A DNA stretch of 64,000 nt from Clostridiales bacterium (GCA_015055815.1 SVHM01000002.1:108296-172295), one strand, 5' to 3'; shown: positions 34,093 to 43,809, counted from the stretch's first letter. The notes: a model not told the origin generated them from the letters alone. Numbers and translations are program-made.

Positions 34093-35514
34093 TTACTTCT
34101 TCTCTATTTTATACCCATTTGGATTGTCTAATATAACATAGCCTTTACTTGCAATCTCATTTCTAAGCATATCAGCAGTAGTCCAATCTTTTGATTGTTT
34201 TGCACTCCATCTTTTTTCTGCCAAATCTTTAATCTCACTAGGTATTTCTTCAGTTTTTTCTTCATTAAATGTAAAAACCAAACCCAAAACATCTTTACCT
34301 AATTTATTAACAAAGTAATTAATTTGCGGATACATTTCTGTATTATTTTGTTCAACTGCTGTATTTATAATTTTAATAATCTTATTAAATTCTACCATTG
34401 CAAGAGATGTATTAAAATCTTCATCCATAGCACTATGGAAATCATTATAAATATTTTTTAGTAATTCGTCAGTTATTTCTTTTTCTTCAGAAGTTTTTGA
34501 AGTAACAAGTGAAATTGTGTCATTCAATTTTTTGAATTGTTTTTCTGCAACTACAAGACCATCGTCACTAAAATCAACTGCCGACCTATAATGGAATTGC
34601 AAAATAAAATATCTAATAACCATAGGGTCATATTTCTCAAACAAATCTGGAAGTGTTATAAAATTACCTAGAGATTTACCCATTTTTGTACCATTAACAG
34701 TAACCAAACCATTATGCATAAAATAATTCATTGGTAGTCTTCCAAGATGTATATCACCTTGTGCAAGTTCACATTCATGATGTGGGAATATATTATCAAT
34801 ACCACCACCATGAATATCAAATGTATTGCCTAAAAATTTCTTACCCAAAGCAGTACATTCTACATGCCAACCAGGACAACCATTCCCCCATGGAGAACTC
34901 CACTGCATCAAAGTTTCAGGAGATACAGACTTCCACAAAGCAAAGTCTTCTGGATTTTTCTTATCGCTAGCAACTTCAATTCTTTCACCACTTAGGTTAT
35001 TATCAATATTTCTATTTGATAATTGTCCATATTTTTCATACTTTCTTACATCAAAATAAACATTACCTTCATTTGTTACATATGCGTAACCTTTATCCAA
35101 AATATCTTTCACAACATCAATCATGTCAGTAACAAAACCTGACGCACGACAAGAAATACTTGGACGAAGAACGTTTAATTTATCCATATTTTTGAAATAT
35201 TCAACTTCATACTTATAAGCAATTTCATAAGCGTCAAGATTTTCTCTCTTTGATTGTCTTTCAATTTTGTCTTCACCCTCATCACCATCGCCTACCAAAT
35301 GCCCAACATCTGTAATATTTTGAACATATTTAACTTTATAACCCAAATGCTTAAAATATCTTGCAACAATATCAAAGTTTATATAACTTTTTGCATGACC
35401 CAAGTGTGGCATACCATAAACAGTAGGTCCGCACACATACATTCTTACAAAGCCATCAGTAATTGGCTTAAATTCTTCTTTTTTTCTAGTAATAGTACTA
35501 AAGAGTTTAATCAT
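34093..35514 (-). CDS. cysS: Cysteinyl-tRNA synthetase
   Basis: Class Ia synthetase, about 473 residues. Zinc and active-site features are CGPTVYGMPHLGHAKSY (HLGH), CPGWHVECTAL and GGIDNIFPHHECELAQ. The KMSKS motif reads KMGKSLGNF. ATG 35514 is chosen, with AGGTGG 5 nt upstream; a GTG at 35523 is part of that site. It overlaps the end of the upstream regulator by 8 nt (ATGATTAA), and the methyltransferase follows 1 nt later. No T-box leader. Confidence 0.97.
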   Translation of the reverse strand: MIKLFSTITRKKEEFKPITDGFVRMYVCGPTVYGMPHLGHAKSYINFDIVARYFKHLGYKVKYVQNITDVGHLVGDGDEGEDKIERQSKRENLDAYEIAYKYEVEYFKNMDKLNVLRPSISCRASGFVTDMIDVVKDILDKGYAYVTNEGNVYFDVRKYEKYGQLSNRNIDNNLSGERIEVASDKKNPEDFALWKSVSPETLMQWSSPWGNGCPGWHVECTALGKKFLGNTFDIHGGGIDNIFPHHECELAQGDIHLGRLPMNYFMHNGLVTVNGTKMGKSLGNFITLPDLFEKYDPMVIRYFILQFHYRSAVDFSDDGLVVAEKQFKKLNDTISLVTSKTSEEKEITDELLKNIYNDFHSAMDEDFNTSLAMVEFNKIIKIINTAVEQNNTEMYPQINYFVNKLGKDVLGLVFTFNEEKTEEIPSEIKDLAEKRWSAKQSKDWTTADMLRNEIASKGYVILDNPNGYKIEKK

Positions 35515-35926
35515 TATGTCCACCTTTTAATAAATAAATAACATCATGTAGTCTTCTAGCAAGTTCTACATCATCCCCATTATATTTAAGTCTTATTTTT
35601 GAATACATTTCCCTTTTGTAATTATTTAATTCATCAAGACCTTTTTGAGTAAGTCTATAATTAACATTTCTTGAATTGTCCATGTTCTTATATCCAATAA
35701 CAACACCGTCTGCAATTAAAGACTTTAGCAAATTAGCAAGGTTGCTTTTTGCTATGCAAATTTCTTCAATAAACTCATTTGGGGTCATATCTTTATCTTT
35801 TAAAGCATAAAGAATTTTTATTCTTGTATTAAGCGGAGTGCTTTTATGCGCTTCATCAATATCATACCCTTCAGAGTAACTAGCCAACATTAGTCTTAAT
35901 TTAATTAAATTATCACAAAGATCCAT
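35507..35926 (-). CDS. MarR-like winged-helix regulator
   Basis: About 139 residues, starting MDLCDNLIKLRLMLASY; central winged helix RIKILYALKDKDMTPNEFIEEICIAKSNLANLLKSL followed by the wing NSRNVNYRLTQKGLDEL (two segments, about 30-95). ATG 35926 has GAGG at 7 nt; a GTG 12 nt upstream lies in that site. A palindrome covers its -10, so autoregulation is likely. It is translationally coupled to cysS, an unusual partner for such a regulator. Confidence 0.85.
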   Translation of the reverse strand: MDLCDNLIKLRLMLASYSEGYDIDEAHKSTPLNTRIKILYALKDKDMTPNEFIEEICIAKSNLANLLKSLIADGVVIGYKNMDNSRNVNYRLTQKGLDELNNYKREMYSKIRLKYNGDDVELARRLHDVIYLLKGGHND

Positions 35927-35951
35927 ATTTATCCTCACAAAGTTTTATTTC

Positions 35952-35986
35952 TTAGTTATTGTATCATAACTAAAAATTTTTGGCAA
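35952..35986 (-). promoter_or_regulatory. Promoter with palindrome for the regulator-cysS operon
   Basis: Minus-strand TTGCCA (35981-35986), 17-nt spacer, TACAAT (35958-35963). Perfect inverted repeat TTAGTTAT-N6-ATAACTAA (35952-35973) covers the -10 box. It is the obvious operator for the winged-helix protein encoded next to it. Confidence 0.7.
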
Positions 35987-36125
35987 TAAAGAAATCTATT
36001 ATTTTAAAAATATTATTAAAGTAGTTAAAATAATTTTTAAATAATCAAAAAATATTATATACTAAGTACATAAAAGTAAAAAAAATAATAAATATATTAA
36101 TGAATATGAATTATGGAGTGAAAAA

Positions 36126-37520
36126 GTGAGAAAAACAAAGATAGTAGCAACCTTAGGTCCTGCTACAAATAATTATAAATCATTAAAATCAATCATTTTA
36201 AATGGTGCGAATGTAATCAGACTTAATTTAAGCCATGGCGACAAAGACGACTTACAAACTTCAATTGACCTTATCAAACAAATACGTGAAGAATTAAATC
36301 TCCCTATTGGAATTATGGTTGATACAAGGGGTCCAGAAGTAAGAGTGAGAACTTTTGCAAACGGATGTGCAATATTAAAGAAAAACTCTAAATTTACTTT
36401 GTATGGTTATGCCAAAGAAGGCGATAATAACGGTGTTGCCGTTACAGAACCTAAAAGTTTAAATGTTTTAAAGAAAGGTAGCATAATTTTAGCAAATGAC
36501 GGCCTTATAAAAATGACCGTTATAGAAAATAAAAAATTTGAAGTAATATGCAAAGTCAATATTGGCGGAGTATTGTCTGATAATAAGAGTTTGAACTTTA
36601 AAAATACCGCTTTAAATCTTCCTTATATCAATAGCAAAGATAAAGAAGACTTGATTTGGGCATTTAAAAATGAATGCGATTTAGTTTCAGCAAGTTTTGT
36701 AAATTCAGCAAACGATATACTTCAATTGAAACAATTAATGCACGAATGTAAATATAATTGTAAAATCATTTCAAAAATTGAAAGTTTACAAGGAATAAAA
36801 AACATTAATGAAATAATAAATGCTTCAGATGGAATAATGGTTGCAAGGGGCGACTTGGGCGTAGAAATCCCCCTAACTAAATTACCTAAAATCCAGATGG
36901 ATTTAATCGCTAAAGCAGTAGAAAAAGGAAAAACTGTAATAGTTGCCACCGAAATGCTTGAAAGTATGATTAAAAGCCCTAGACCAACCAGAGCAGAAAC
37001 TATTGACGTTGCAAACGCAGTATATAATGGTGCAAGTGCTGTAATGTTATCTGCAGAATCTGCAGTTGGACAATATCCAGACAAAGCAGTAAAAACAATG
37101 TCAGAAATTTGCACACAAGCAGAAAAAGATGTCCCATACAAGAAATACTTCTTTGGAAACGCATTTGAAAACTATTCACTAACCGATGTAATTAGCCATA
37201 GTGCAACAAGTTGTTCATTCAAATTAGAAACAAAAGCAATTGTTCTTTACACCGATACTGGTAAAACGGCAAGCATGCTTGCTAGATACAAACCAAACAC
37301 ACCAATAATTGCAATAACCGACAATAAACAAACTTACAATTATTTAAGTATGGAATGGAATGTCCATCCTATATTTACAAACATTGAGAAAGTTGACATT
37401 TTCCATCTAGCAACAACAATAGCACAAGAAGAAAAGATTGCTAAAAAAGGCGATAAGATAATTGTAATTACCGGAACAACAGACGAAATCAGTAACGTTA
37501 TGAGAATTTGCACAGTGTAA
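36126..37520 (+). CDS. pyk: Pyruvate kinase
   Basis: Last step of glycolysis, PEP + ADP to pyruvate + ATP. 464 residues, starting with GTG (RKTKIVATLGPATNN). It shows the VIRLNLSHG motif, IMVDTRGPEVR, the catalytic IISKIESLQGI and DGIMVARGDLGVE, and ATEMLESMIKSPRPTRAE. It lacks the extra C-terminal PEP-utiliser domain of many Bacillales and some clostridial enzymes. GGAG lies upstream of the GTG. Monocistronic. Confidence 0.97.
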   Translation: MRKTKIVATLGPATNNYKSLKSIILNGANVIRLNLSHGDKDDLQTSIDLIKQIREELNLPIGIMVDTRGPEVRVRTFANGCAILKKNSKFTLYGYAKEGDNNGVAVTEPKSLNVLKKGSIILANDGLIKMTVIENKKFEVICKVNIGGVLSDNKSLNFKNTALNLPYINSKDKEDLIWAFKNECDLVSASFVNSANDILQLKQLMHECKYNCKIISKIESLQGIKNINEIINASDGIMVARGDLGVEIPLTKLPKIQMDLIAKAVEKGKTVIVATEMLESMIKSPRPTRAETIDVANAVYNGASAVMLSAESAVGQYPDKAVKTMSEICTQAEKDVPYKKYFFGNAFENYSLTDVISHSATSCSFKLETKAIVLYTDTGKTASMLARYKPNTPIIAITDNKQTYNYLSMEWNVHPIFTNIEKVDIFHLATTIAQEEKIAKKGDKIIVITGTTDEISNVMRICTV

Positions 37521-37524
37521 ATAT

Positions 37525-37562
37525 GAAAAAGCCTTGCTTCAAAAAGCAAGTCTTTTTATTTT
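37525..37562 (+). terminator. Terminator after pyk
   Basis: AAAAAGCCTTGCTT / AGCAAGTCTTTTT with one internal mismatch, CAAAA loop, T-rich tail. Confidence 0.8.
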
Positions 37563-37585
37563 TACAATATTAATTTTTAATAATA

Positions 37586-38905
37586 TTACATCAGCAAATC
37601 TCCATTAGTAGTATTTACCACTCGTAAAATATTCGCTTCTTCACCCGTTACACTGTCAATATAAATATAATAGGTGTAATTTTTCCAAGTACAAATAAAT
37701 TCATAGGCAGAAAGTTCACCCACATACTTATCAGGAATTATAGTAAAGTTTCTCTCAGTAACAGTAAGTATTGGACTGATTTTTTCTTGCGCTTCCAAAA
37801 TGCCAACTGAAGATACGAAACTTCTATCAACATGGTTAGTTGCATAGTTCACACCTTCCCACCCCACAACAAGACCATAAGACAAGTCAACTTTAACTTT
37901 AATCAAATCGGGATAATAAATTACTTTATTTACAATTGGAGCTAGATTAACATAAAGAATATTCCCCGTCTGCTGATACCAAACTGAATACATATTTTTA
38001 AGACCACAATCACTAGCAAAAGCTTCCGCAAGCGCTACACCATCTTCTGTTGAAAGTTTAATTTCATCACCACTACCAAATGCAGTAATATTAAGAAGAA
38101 ACCCACCGAGTTTAGTAACTGATACATACAAGTCAACATCACCCTTTACATCAAAATTATATGTCGAAAATTTACCTTCACTATCCCCTAAATACTCAAT
38201 AGCAAAACCACTAAAAATTGAATGCAATTTTTCTTCCGCCATTCCTACTGTATACTCTACATTTTCAAGCCCTTTTATTTCTTTATTAATAACCGAATCA
38301 GAGAAAGGTCCATCATAAATAAGTGTTGGAATTTTTGTTAGATTACTCTCACTACCAACAAGTCCACCAGAAAATAAGTTTTGCTCAGAATTATTAAAAT
38401 CAACATCATCAAGAATATTATAATCGGCTTTTAATTTATTTAAATAAAGATTTAAATCATACTGAACTTCTTGAACTCTTGAATGTACAGAATTTAACTG
38501 ATTAAAATCTTCTTCACCAATCTCGTCACCATCAAGATTAGCCAAGCTTAAACTTTCAATAAAACCAGATATGGTATTTATTAAACTATTTATTTCTGTC
38601 ACTTTGTTATAACTTAATGGCAGTAACCCAATATTATTTGAACAAGTGGTGCAATTTTCACTTATATCACGCAAAAGCTCACTTTGAGATTTTAAATCGG
38701 TTGTCGCTACAAGTTTAGACATATTTACTTCTAAAGAATTAATAGCCGAAACAGTTTCATAATAATTTTTTTCATATAGATTTTCTAATTGATTTCTATA
38801 AGTTTTACAAGTATTAAAATAACTTAAAAATAAACAAAGAAAAATTATAAATAATGCCGAAACAGCAGTTAACAATAAGCCAATTAGTTTATATTTATTT
38901 TTCAT
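37586..38905 (-). CDS. ypeB: Germination protein YpeB
   Basis: Spore membrane protein that holds SleB in dormant spores. 439 residues: an N-terminal membrane helix (about 7-29), a helical domain, then PepSY-type repeats toward the C-terminus (ending ELSAYEFICTWKNYTYYIY). Directly downstream of sleB (12 nt), the conserved sleB-ypeB arrangement. Here the pair lies in one operon with spoIIR. Confidence 0.92.
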   Translation of the reverse strand: MKNKYKLIGLLLTAVSALFIIFLCLFLSYFNTCKTYRNQLENLYEKNYYETVSAINSLEVNMSKLVATTDLKSQSELLRDISENCTTCSNNIGLLPLSYNKVTEINSLINTISGFIESLSLANLDGDEIGEEDFNQLNSVHSRVQEVQYDLNLYLNKLKADYNILDDVDFNNSEQNLFSGGLVGSESNLTKIPTLIYDGPFSDSVINKEIKGLENVEYTVGMAEEKLHSIFSGFAIEYLGDSEGKFSTYNFDVKGDVDLYVSVTKLGGFLLNITAFGSGDEIKLSTEDGVALAEAFASDCGLKNMYSVWYQQTGNILYVNLAPIVNKVIYYPDLIKVKVDLSYGLVVGWEGVNYATNHVDRSFVSSVGILEAQEKISPILTVTERNFTIIPDKYVGELSAYEFICTWKNYTYYIYIDSVTGEEANILRVVNTTNGDLLM

Positions 38906-38917
38906 AATATTTCCACC

Positions 38918-39562
38918 TTAAATTGCAAAGACATGTTTGCCAATAGTAACAACAGTTTGCCTACTAAAAATCCAACTACTGCTAGCTGTTGCAGGGTTGT
39001 AATAATAAAGACTACCATAGCTAGGGTCCCAGCCGTTAAGAGCATCAGTTGCCGCTTGATAACTAGCAGCTTCGGGCTCAAGATTTATTTGTCCATCATG
39101 AACTGCAGTAAATGCCCACGGCTGATAAATTACACCATATATACTATTAGGAAAATCTGCACTCGCAACCCTATTTAATATAACCGCCCCAACAGCAACT
39201 TTTCCAACATATGGCTCACCCCTTGCTTCCGCATGAATACATTTTGCAAGAAGATACAAATCATTACTTTCTTGCTGAGACATATATATTCCAAGTGCGT
39301 TTGCTGTTACACCACCAACAGCACCAGACACATAAATACCGTTGTCCCTTTGAAAATTTTTTATTGCGACAACCGTAGCATCATCATACACACCATTAAT
39401 AGCACCATCATAATATCCAAGTTCTTTTAATCGTTCTTGAATTTCAGTCATGTGAGTATCGTATGCAAATACTTCTTTTTTAGTTATAAAAAAATAAGAT
39501 ATAAAAATATAAGCTATAACCAAACACACCACCGACAGACTTACGACAATTTTCTTTTTCAT
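38918..39562 (-). CDS. sleB: Spore cortex-lytic enzyme SleB
   Basis: Lytic transglycosylase that degrades spore cortex at germination. About 214 residues: signal/anchor helix, a peptidoglycan-binding domain (IQERLKELGYYDGAINGVYD) and the Hydrolase_2 domain with the catalytic Glu in LLAKCIHAEARGEPYVGK, plus NSIYGVIYQPWAFTAV. ATG 39562 is used, since GGAGAG lies 6 nt upstream inside the end of spoIIR; the in-frame TTG at 39574 overlaps that site. Confidence 0.94.
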   Translation of the reverse strand: MKKKIVVSLSVVCLVIAYIFISYFFITKKEVFAYDTHMTEIQERLKELGYYDGAINGVYDDATVVAIKNFQRDNGIYVSGAVGGVTANALGIYMSQQESNDLYLLAKCIHAEARGEPYVGKVAVGAVILNRVASADFPNSIYGVIYQPWAFTAVHDGQINLEPEAASYQAATDALNGWDPSYGSLYYYNPATASSSWIFSRQTVVTIGKHVFAI

Positions 39563-39563
39563 A

Positions 39564-40085
39564 TTACTCTCCAAAGTATTTATTAATTAGTTCCACAATT
39601 TTACTTTTATATACAATATTATTACCACTTTCATATCCAACAAAACACAAAGGCGGATATGCCACACACCACCAGTTATCTCCCGCACCACTGCCAAGTT
39701 CCAAAATCAATGCATCATAATAATCAGCAGGAAACACCTTACCACCATATTCTCTAGATGGAAAATATTCATTATTTATTTTCGCATTTGAATAGTACTT
39801 AAAACCGCATTCTTCCAAGACTTTATCAGCAACTTTTTCTATACCATTTAAATTATCACCTAATACATTTTTAACATCACAACTATTATTACATTCCGCA
39901 ATCAATGGAGTGATAAAATTTATTACATTATCCCTAACTTTTAATTTAACATTTTGGTCTTCTTCATTATTCGAATTTGCCCTAATATGTATTCTTACAA
40001 CTTCATTATTAGACACAGTATTTTGAGTGCACCCAAAGAACACAAAACTAAAACAAACAAGCATTAAACACAAAACTTTTTTCAT
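39564..40085 (-). CDS. spoIIR: Stage II sporulation protein R
   Basis: Secreted forespore signal that triggers SpoIIGA processing of pro-sigma-E in the mother cell. 173 residues: signal peptide with lipobox-like FFGC at about residue 19, then VRIHIRANSNNEEDQNVKLKVRD, the family hallmark, and GGKVFPADYYDALILELGSGAGDNWWCVAYPPLC. In most Firmicutes spoIIR is monocistronic; here sleB starts 1 nt after its stop. Expected control by sigma-F; I could not identify a sigma-F promoter with confidence. Confidence 0.95.
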   Translation of the reverse strand: MKKVLCLMLVCFSFVFFGCTQNTVSNNEVVRIHIRANSNNEEDQNVKLKVRDNVINFITPLIAECNNSCDVKNVLGDNLNGIEKVADKVLEECGFKYYSNAKINNEYFPSREYGGKVFPADYYDALILELGSGAGDNWWCVAYPPLCFVGYESGNNIVYKSKIVELINKYFGE

Positions 40086-40171
40086 CTCAAAAATCTCCTT
40101 TTCTTGATTGTGTCCAATAAATCATATCGCAAACTAACAACAAGGTCGTTTTAGTTGCATGTATGTATTTA

Positions 40172-40199
40172 TTGTCAATATATTTACAATATATGACAA
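40172..40199. promoter_or_regulatory. Imperfect palindrome upstream of spoIIR
   Basis: TTGTCAATATA-TTTACAA-TATATGACAA, near-perfect dyad (one extra base in the left arm), about 90-110 nt upstream of the spoIIR ATG. It could be a regulator site or a transcript feature; assignment is not possible by eye. Confidence 0.4.
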
Positions 40200-40216
40200 A
40201 ATTTGATGTTTATTTG

Positions 40217-40256
40217 CAAAAAAATATGTGATGCAAACTTTATTGCACCACATATC
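40217..40256 (-). terminator. Terminator after the SPOCS-LysM gene
   Basis: On the minus strand ATATGTGGTGCA / TGCATCACATAT with one mismatch, then seven T. It isolates the SPOCS-LysM gene from spoIIR. Confidence 0.8.
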
Positions 40257-40259
40257 ACA

Positions 40260-41783
40260 CTATTCATATTGAATTAATTTAGGTTTATAAATTAATAATT
40301 TTTCTCCACCAACCAACGGTAAAATAACATCAGGATTTTGCTCTAAAATTAAATCTTCAGACACATTCATTTCTTTTGCAACATCCCACACACTCTGACC
40401 AGCTTTCACAACATAAATATACATTGCACAGTCGTCATTTATTTTCTCATCTCCTTGTGCAACAGACGAAATCACAACATCATTTTTATATGAATAAAGA
40501 TCAGTATAAACACAAAGTTCTGCAGATACTTCAATTTCTTTTCCACGCTTGCTTTTTGCCATAACACCATCAAGACAAAGAGTTACAATATTAGACATGT
40601 CACCTTCAACTTTTTCTTCCACCATGAATGGCATTTCTACTTGAACTGAAGTTAAACTATCTGTTTCTTTTGTATAATACACAACAGTAGAATTTGCTAT
40701 ACCTTCGATAGACAATTTTCCATTTTCAACATCACTACTAGCAAGAACTATATTATTTGTACATACAGATAATATCTCATCAATAAATGGTGCTGTATCT
40801 GAAATGCTTGCTGTTCCACTAATATTATCTTTAAAATAAAGAGCGTTTCTACCTTCAATTGTACTTACTTTTTCGGCTGTTATAGAAATATAATTTGTTT
40901 TTGAATAAACATCATCTATGACATCTATTTCAACATTGTTAAATACATATCCACAATAATTAATAGGCATCAATACTTTTATATTTGCATTATTTTCTTC
41001 TAACGAAGTTGATACCCTAATTTCATTAGATAGTATTGACACTGCACTTTGAATGTATGATTTTTCATTCATACCATCTAATGCCACTTCCCATGTAAAG
41101 TCAATTGAATGTGTATGAGTAGCAATACCATTTTGTTCGTTTAATTTACCATAGCAAATATCTAAATTTACAACGCCGTTTACAACTGCAAAATTATCCC
41201 TTGGATTAACACTTTTAATTGATACACATGGAGTTACCATGTAAACTCTATTTGTATTATTAATAACAATATCTTCTTCAACATCAAATCTTTCAGTAGC
41301 CTTACCCCTAAATGTCATATATGTAATCTTATTAGGCAAAACTTCCATATCACCATTTATTGAAGTTAACACATTAACATCTTCACTTTCTATAACATCT
41401 ATCAAAATATCTACTATTGCAACAATTTTAACTCCATTACTTGCAACACTTCCTGTAACATCAGCTACAGAACTAGAGATTACCAATTCACCCCTAATCT
41501 CTTCTTTAGCAGTATAATTATCCTTAAACTCAGCAGTATAATCTACTGCAACAATTTCACCACTTACACTTTTACCCATTACTTGAAAATCAACAAGACC
41601 AGTAAAAGTCACATTACTTCCCGACACTTCATTTCTTATAACAGTTGACCTTGCACCAACAGAAAAAACTTCAACAATTTCTTCTTCTCCAGCCGGCAAT
41701 CTCACTTCAACAACCGACTGAGTAATACCAACTTTTTTTCTAGTACTACTAACTATCCTTGTATAATTTGGCTCAAACACCAT
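40260..41783 (-). CDS. SPOCS (DUF3794) and LysM spore-envelope protein
   Basis: 507 residues without a signal peptide. The N-terminal half has SPOCS/DUF3794 beta-rich repeats (PNKITYMTFRGKATERFDVEE and VSSNGVKI-type strands), found in clostridial spore-coat-associated proteins; the last 45 residues are a LysM module (YVVKAGQSVWDVAKEMNVSE...QNPDVILPLVGGEKLLIY). LysM should bind cortex or cell-wall glycan. Own GGGGG ribosome binding site. Located next to spoIIR. Likely a spore morphogenesis protein; the exact role is unproven. Confidence 0.9.
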   Translation of the reverse strand: MVFEPNYTRIVSSTRKKVGITQSVVEVRLPAGEEEIVEVFSVGARSTVIRNEVSGSNVTFTGLVDFQVMGKSVSGEIVAVDYTAEFKDNYTAKEEIRGELVISSSVADVTGSVASNGVKIVAIVDILIDVIESEDVNVLTSINGDMEVLPNKITYMTFRGKATERFDVEEDIVINNTNRVYMVTPCVSIKSVNPRDNFAVVNGVVNLDICYGKLNEQNGIATHTHSIDFTWEVALDGMNEKSYIQSAVSILSNEIRVSTSLEENNANIKVLMPINYCGYVFNNVEIDVIDDVYSKTNYISITAEKVSTIEGRNALYFKDNISGTASISDTAPFIDEILSVCTNNIVLASSDVENGKLSIEGIANSTVVYYTKETDSLTSVQVEMPFMVEEKVEGDMSNIVTLCLDGVMAKSKRGKEIEVSAELCVYTDLYSYKNDVVISSVAQGDEKINDDCAMYIYVVKAGQSVWDVAKEMNVSEDLILEQNPDVILPLVGGEKLLIYKPKLIQYE

Positions 41784-41946
41784 CCTTACCCCCTAAAATT
41801 AATTCTGATATAATATACGAATGCAAATTATCAATTATGACCAATATTTATCAAATAAATTTTTTAAAAGTTTAAATTTCAATTGTTTATTTAAAATTGT
41901 TTTTAATAAGACAATTATTATGTTAAAATAAAATTAGGAGATAATT

Positions 41947-43110
41947 ATGAAAATAGTTTTAATAGTTTTAGATAGTTTCGGAATTGGCGAAATGCCCGAT
42001 GCTATCAAATTTGGTGATGTTGGTAGCAATACATATTTAAATATACTTGAAACAACATCAGTAGACTTAGTTAATATGAAAAAACTAGGTCTTAATAATA
42101 TAGATGGGATAAACCTTTCAAGCGAAAGTTGTGACGGAAGTTATGCCAGACTTAAAGAATTAACTTTTGCAAAAGACACAACTGCTGGACATTATGAAAT
42201 TGCGGGCATTGTTCTTGAAAATCCTTATCCAACATTTCCAAACGGTTTTCCAAAAGAATTGATAGACAAATTAGAAAGCAAACTAAATGTCAAATTTTTA
42301 GGAAATGAAGTCGCTTCTGGAACGGAAATTATTAAACGACTAGGTGAAGAACACTTAAAAACCAAAAATCCAATTATTTACACATCTGCCGATTCAGTTC
42401 TTCAAATAGCTTCACATATTGACTGCTTTTCTTTAGAAGAACTATACAACATGTGTGAAAAAGCACGTGAAATATGCCAAGGCAAATATAACATTGGTAG
42501 AATTATTGCTAGACCTTTTGCAACAAATGAAAACGGTGAGTTTTATAGGCTAGAAAATAGAAAAGATTATGCTCTATCCCCACCAGACAAGACAATGCTA
42601 GACAAACTTAAAGAAAATGGCTTTGATACCATTTGCATTGGGAAAATAGAAGACATATTCAATTTTCAAGGACTTACAGAGAGTTATCATTCAAGAAACA
42701 ATACCGAAGGCATTGAAGAAATACTTAAACAAACATCTAGAAAAGATATAAACGGACTGATTTTTGCTAATTTAAATGATACAGACATGTTATATGGCCA
42801 TAGAAACGATCCTGTTGGATATGCAAATGCACTTAAGCAGTTTGACGATAGTTTGCCACAAATTATTAACAACTTACAAGATGAAGATATTTTATTAGTT
42901 ACAGCCGACCATGGTTGCGATCCAACAACACCTAGCACCGACCATAGTAGAGAATATGTGCCACTTTTAGTATTTGGTAAAAACCTAAAAAAGAACGTAA
43001 ATTTAGGCACTTCTACAGGATTTAATATTATTAGTAAATCAATACTAGATATTTTTAAAATAGAAGAACACAAAGATAGTATATTTAGAATTTTAAAAGG
43101 AGAAAAATAA
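41947..43110 (+). CDS. deoB: Phosphopentomutase
   Basis: Interconverts (deoxy)ribose 1- and 5-phosphate in nucleoside salvage. 387 residues of the alkaline-phosphatase superfamily: metal site IVLDSFGIGEMPDA at the N-terminus, phosphorylated Thr region AKDTTAGHYEIAG, and C-terminal VTADHGCDPTTPSTDHSRE. AGGAG precedes the ATG. Overlaps deoD by one base (TAATG), so products of DeoD phosphorolysis feed directly into DeoB. Confidence 0.97.
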   Translation: MKIVLIVLDSFGIGEMPDAIKFGDVGSNTYLNILETTSVDLVNMKKLGLNNIDGINLSSESCDGSYARLKELTFAKDTTAGHYEIAGIVLENPYPTFPNGFPKELIDKLESKLNVKFLGNEVASGTEIIKRLGEEHLKTKNPIIYTSADSVLQIASHIDCFSLEELYNMCEKAREICQGKYNIGRIIARPFATNENGEFYRLENRKDYALSPPDKTMLDKLKENGFDTICIGKIEDIFNFQGLTESYHSRNNTEGIEEILKQTSRKDINGLIFANLNDTDMLYGHRNDPVGYANALKQFDDSLPQIINNLQDEDILLVTADHGCDPTTPSTDHSREYVPLLVFGKNLKKNVNLGTSTGFNIISKSILDIFKIEEHKDSIFRILKGEK

Positions 43111-43805
43111 TGACAGCACACATATCAGCAGAAATAGAAGACATCGCAGAAGTTGTAATAATGCCCGGAGACCCACTTAGAAGCAAAATGATTGCTGAAA
43201 AATTTTTAGAAAATGCTGTTTTAGTTAATAATGTTCGTGGCGTTCAAGGCCACACTGGATATTATAAAGGCAAAAAAGTTACAGTTATGGCAAGCGGAAT
43301 GGGAAACCCAACAATGGGAATTTACTCATATGAACTTTTTAAATTTTACAATGTTAAAAAGATAATAAGAATTGGCTCAATTGGAGCAATGCACAAAGAC
43401 ATTAAAATTAAAGATTTGATTATATCAAAATCGGTATTTTCAAATACAAACTTTAATAATTTCTACATCAATAACGGCGAAGGTTACATTCCTGGCTCTC
43501 AAAATCTAGTGGAAGAAGCAAGAAAAAAAGCAGAAGAGTTAAATATGCCATATCATGTAGGTAATACCCTTTGCTCAGATACTTTCTATACTGACGAAGA
43601 TGAAATTAAAAAATCTCTTGACAACAATCTACTAGGTGTTGAAATGGAAGGAGCATCACTTTACATCAATGCTCAAAGACTAAATAAAGAAGCACTTGTT
43701 ATTTGTACAGTATCAAACAACCTAATTACAAACGAAGAAACCACAAGTGAAGAAAGACAAAACGCATTTACAGATATGATTAAATTAGCTCTTGAAATGG
43801 CTTAA
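43110..43805 (+). CDS. deoD: Purine nucleoside phosphorylase, DeoD type
   Basis: Phosphorolytic cleavage of purine (deoxy)nucleosides. 231 residues, hexameric type: VVIMPGDPLRSKMIAEKFL, GVQGHTGYYKGKKVTVMASGMG, GSIGAMHKD and VEMEGASLYINAQ are family motifs. Coupled to deoB by TAATG overlap. GGAG lies in the deoB end. Confidence 0.97.
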   Translation: MTAHISAEIEDIAEVVIMPGDPLRSKMIAEKFLENAVLVNNVRGVQGHTGYYKGKKVTVMASGMGNPTMGIYSYELFKFYNVKKIIRIGSIGAMHKDIKIKDLIISKSVFSNTNFNNFYINNGEGYIPGSQNLVEEARKKAEELNMPYHVGNTLCSDTFYTDEDEIKKSLDNNLLGVEMEGASLYINAQRLNKEALVICTVSNNLITNEETTSEERQNAFTDMIKLALEMA

Positions 43806-43809
43806 AAAT

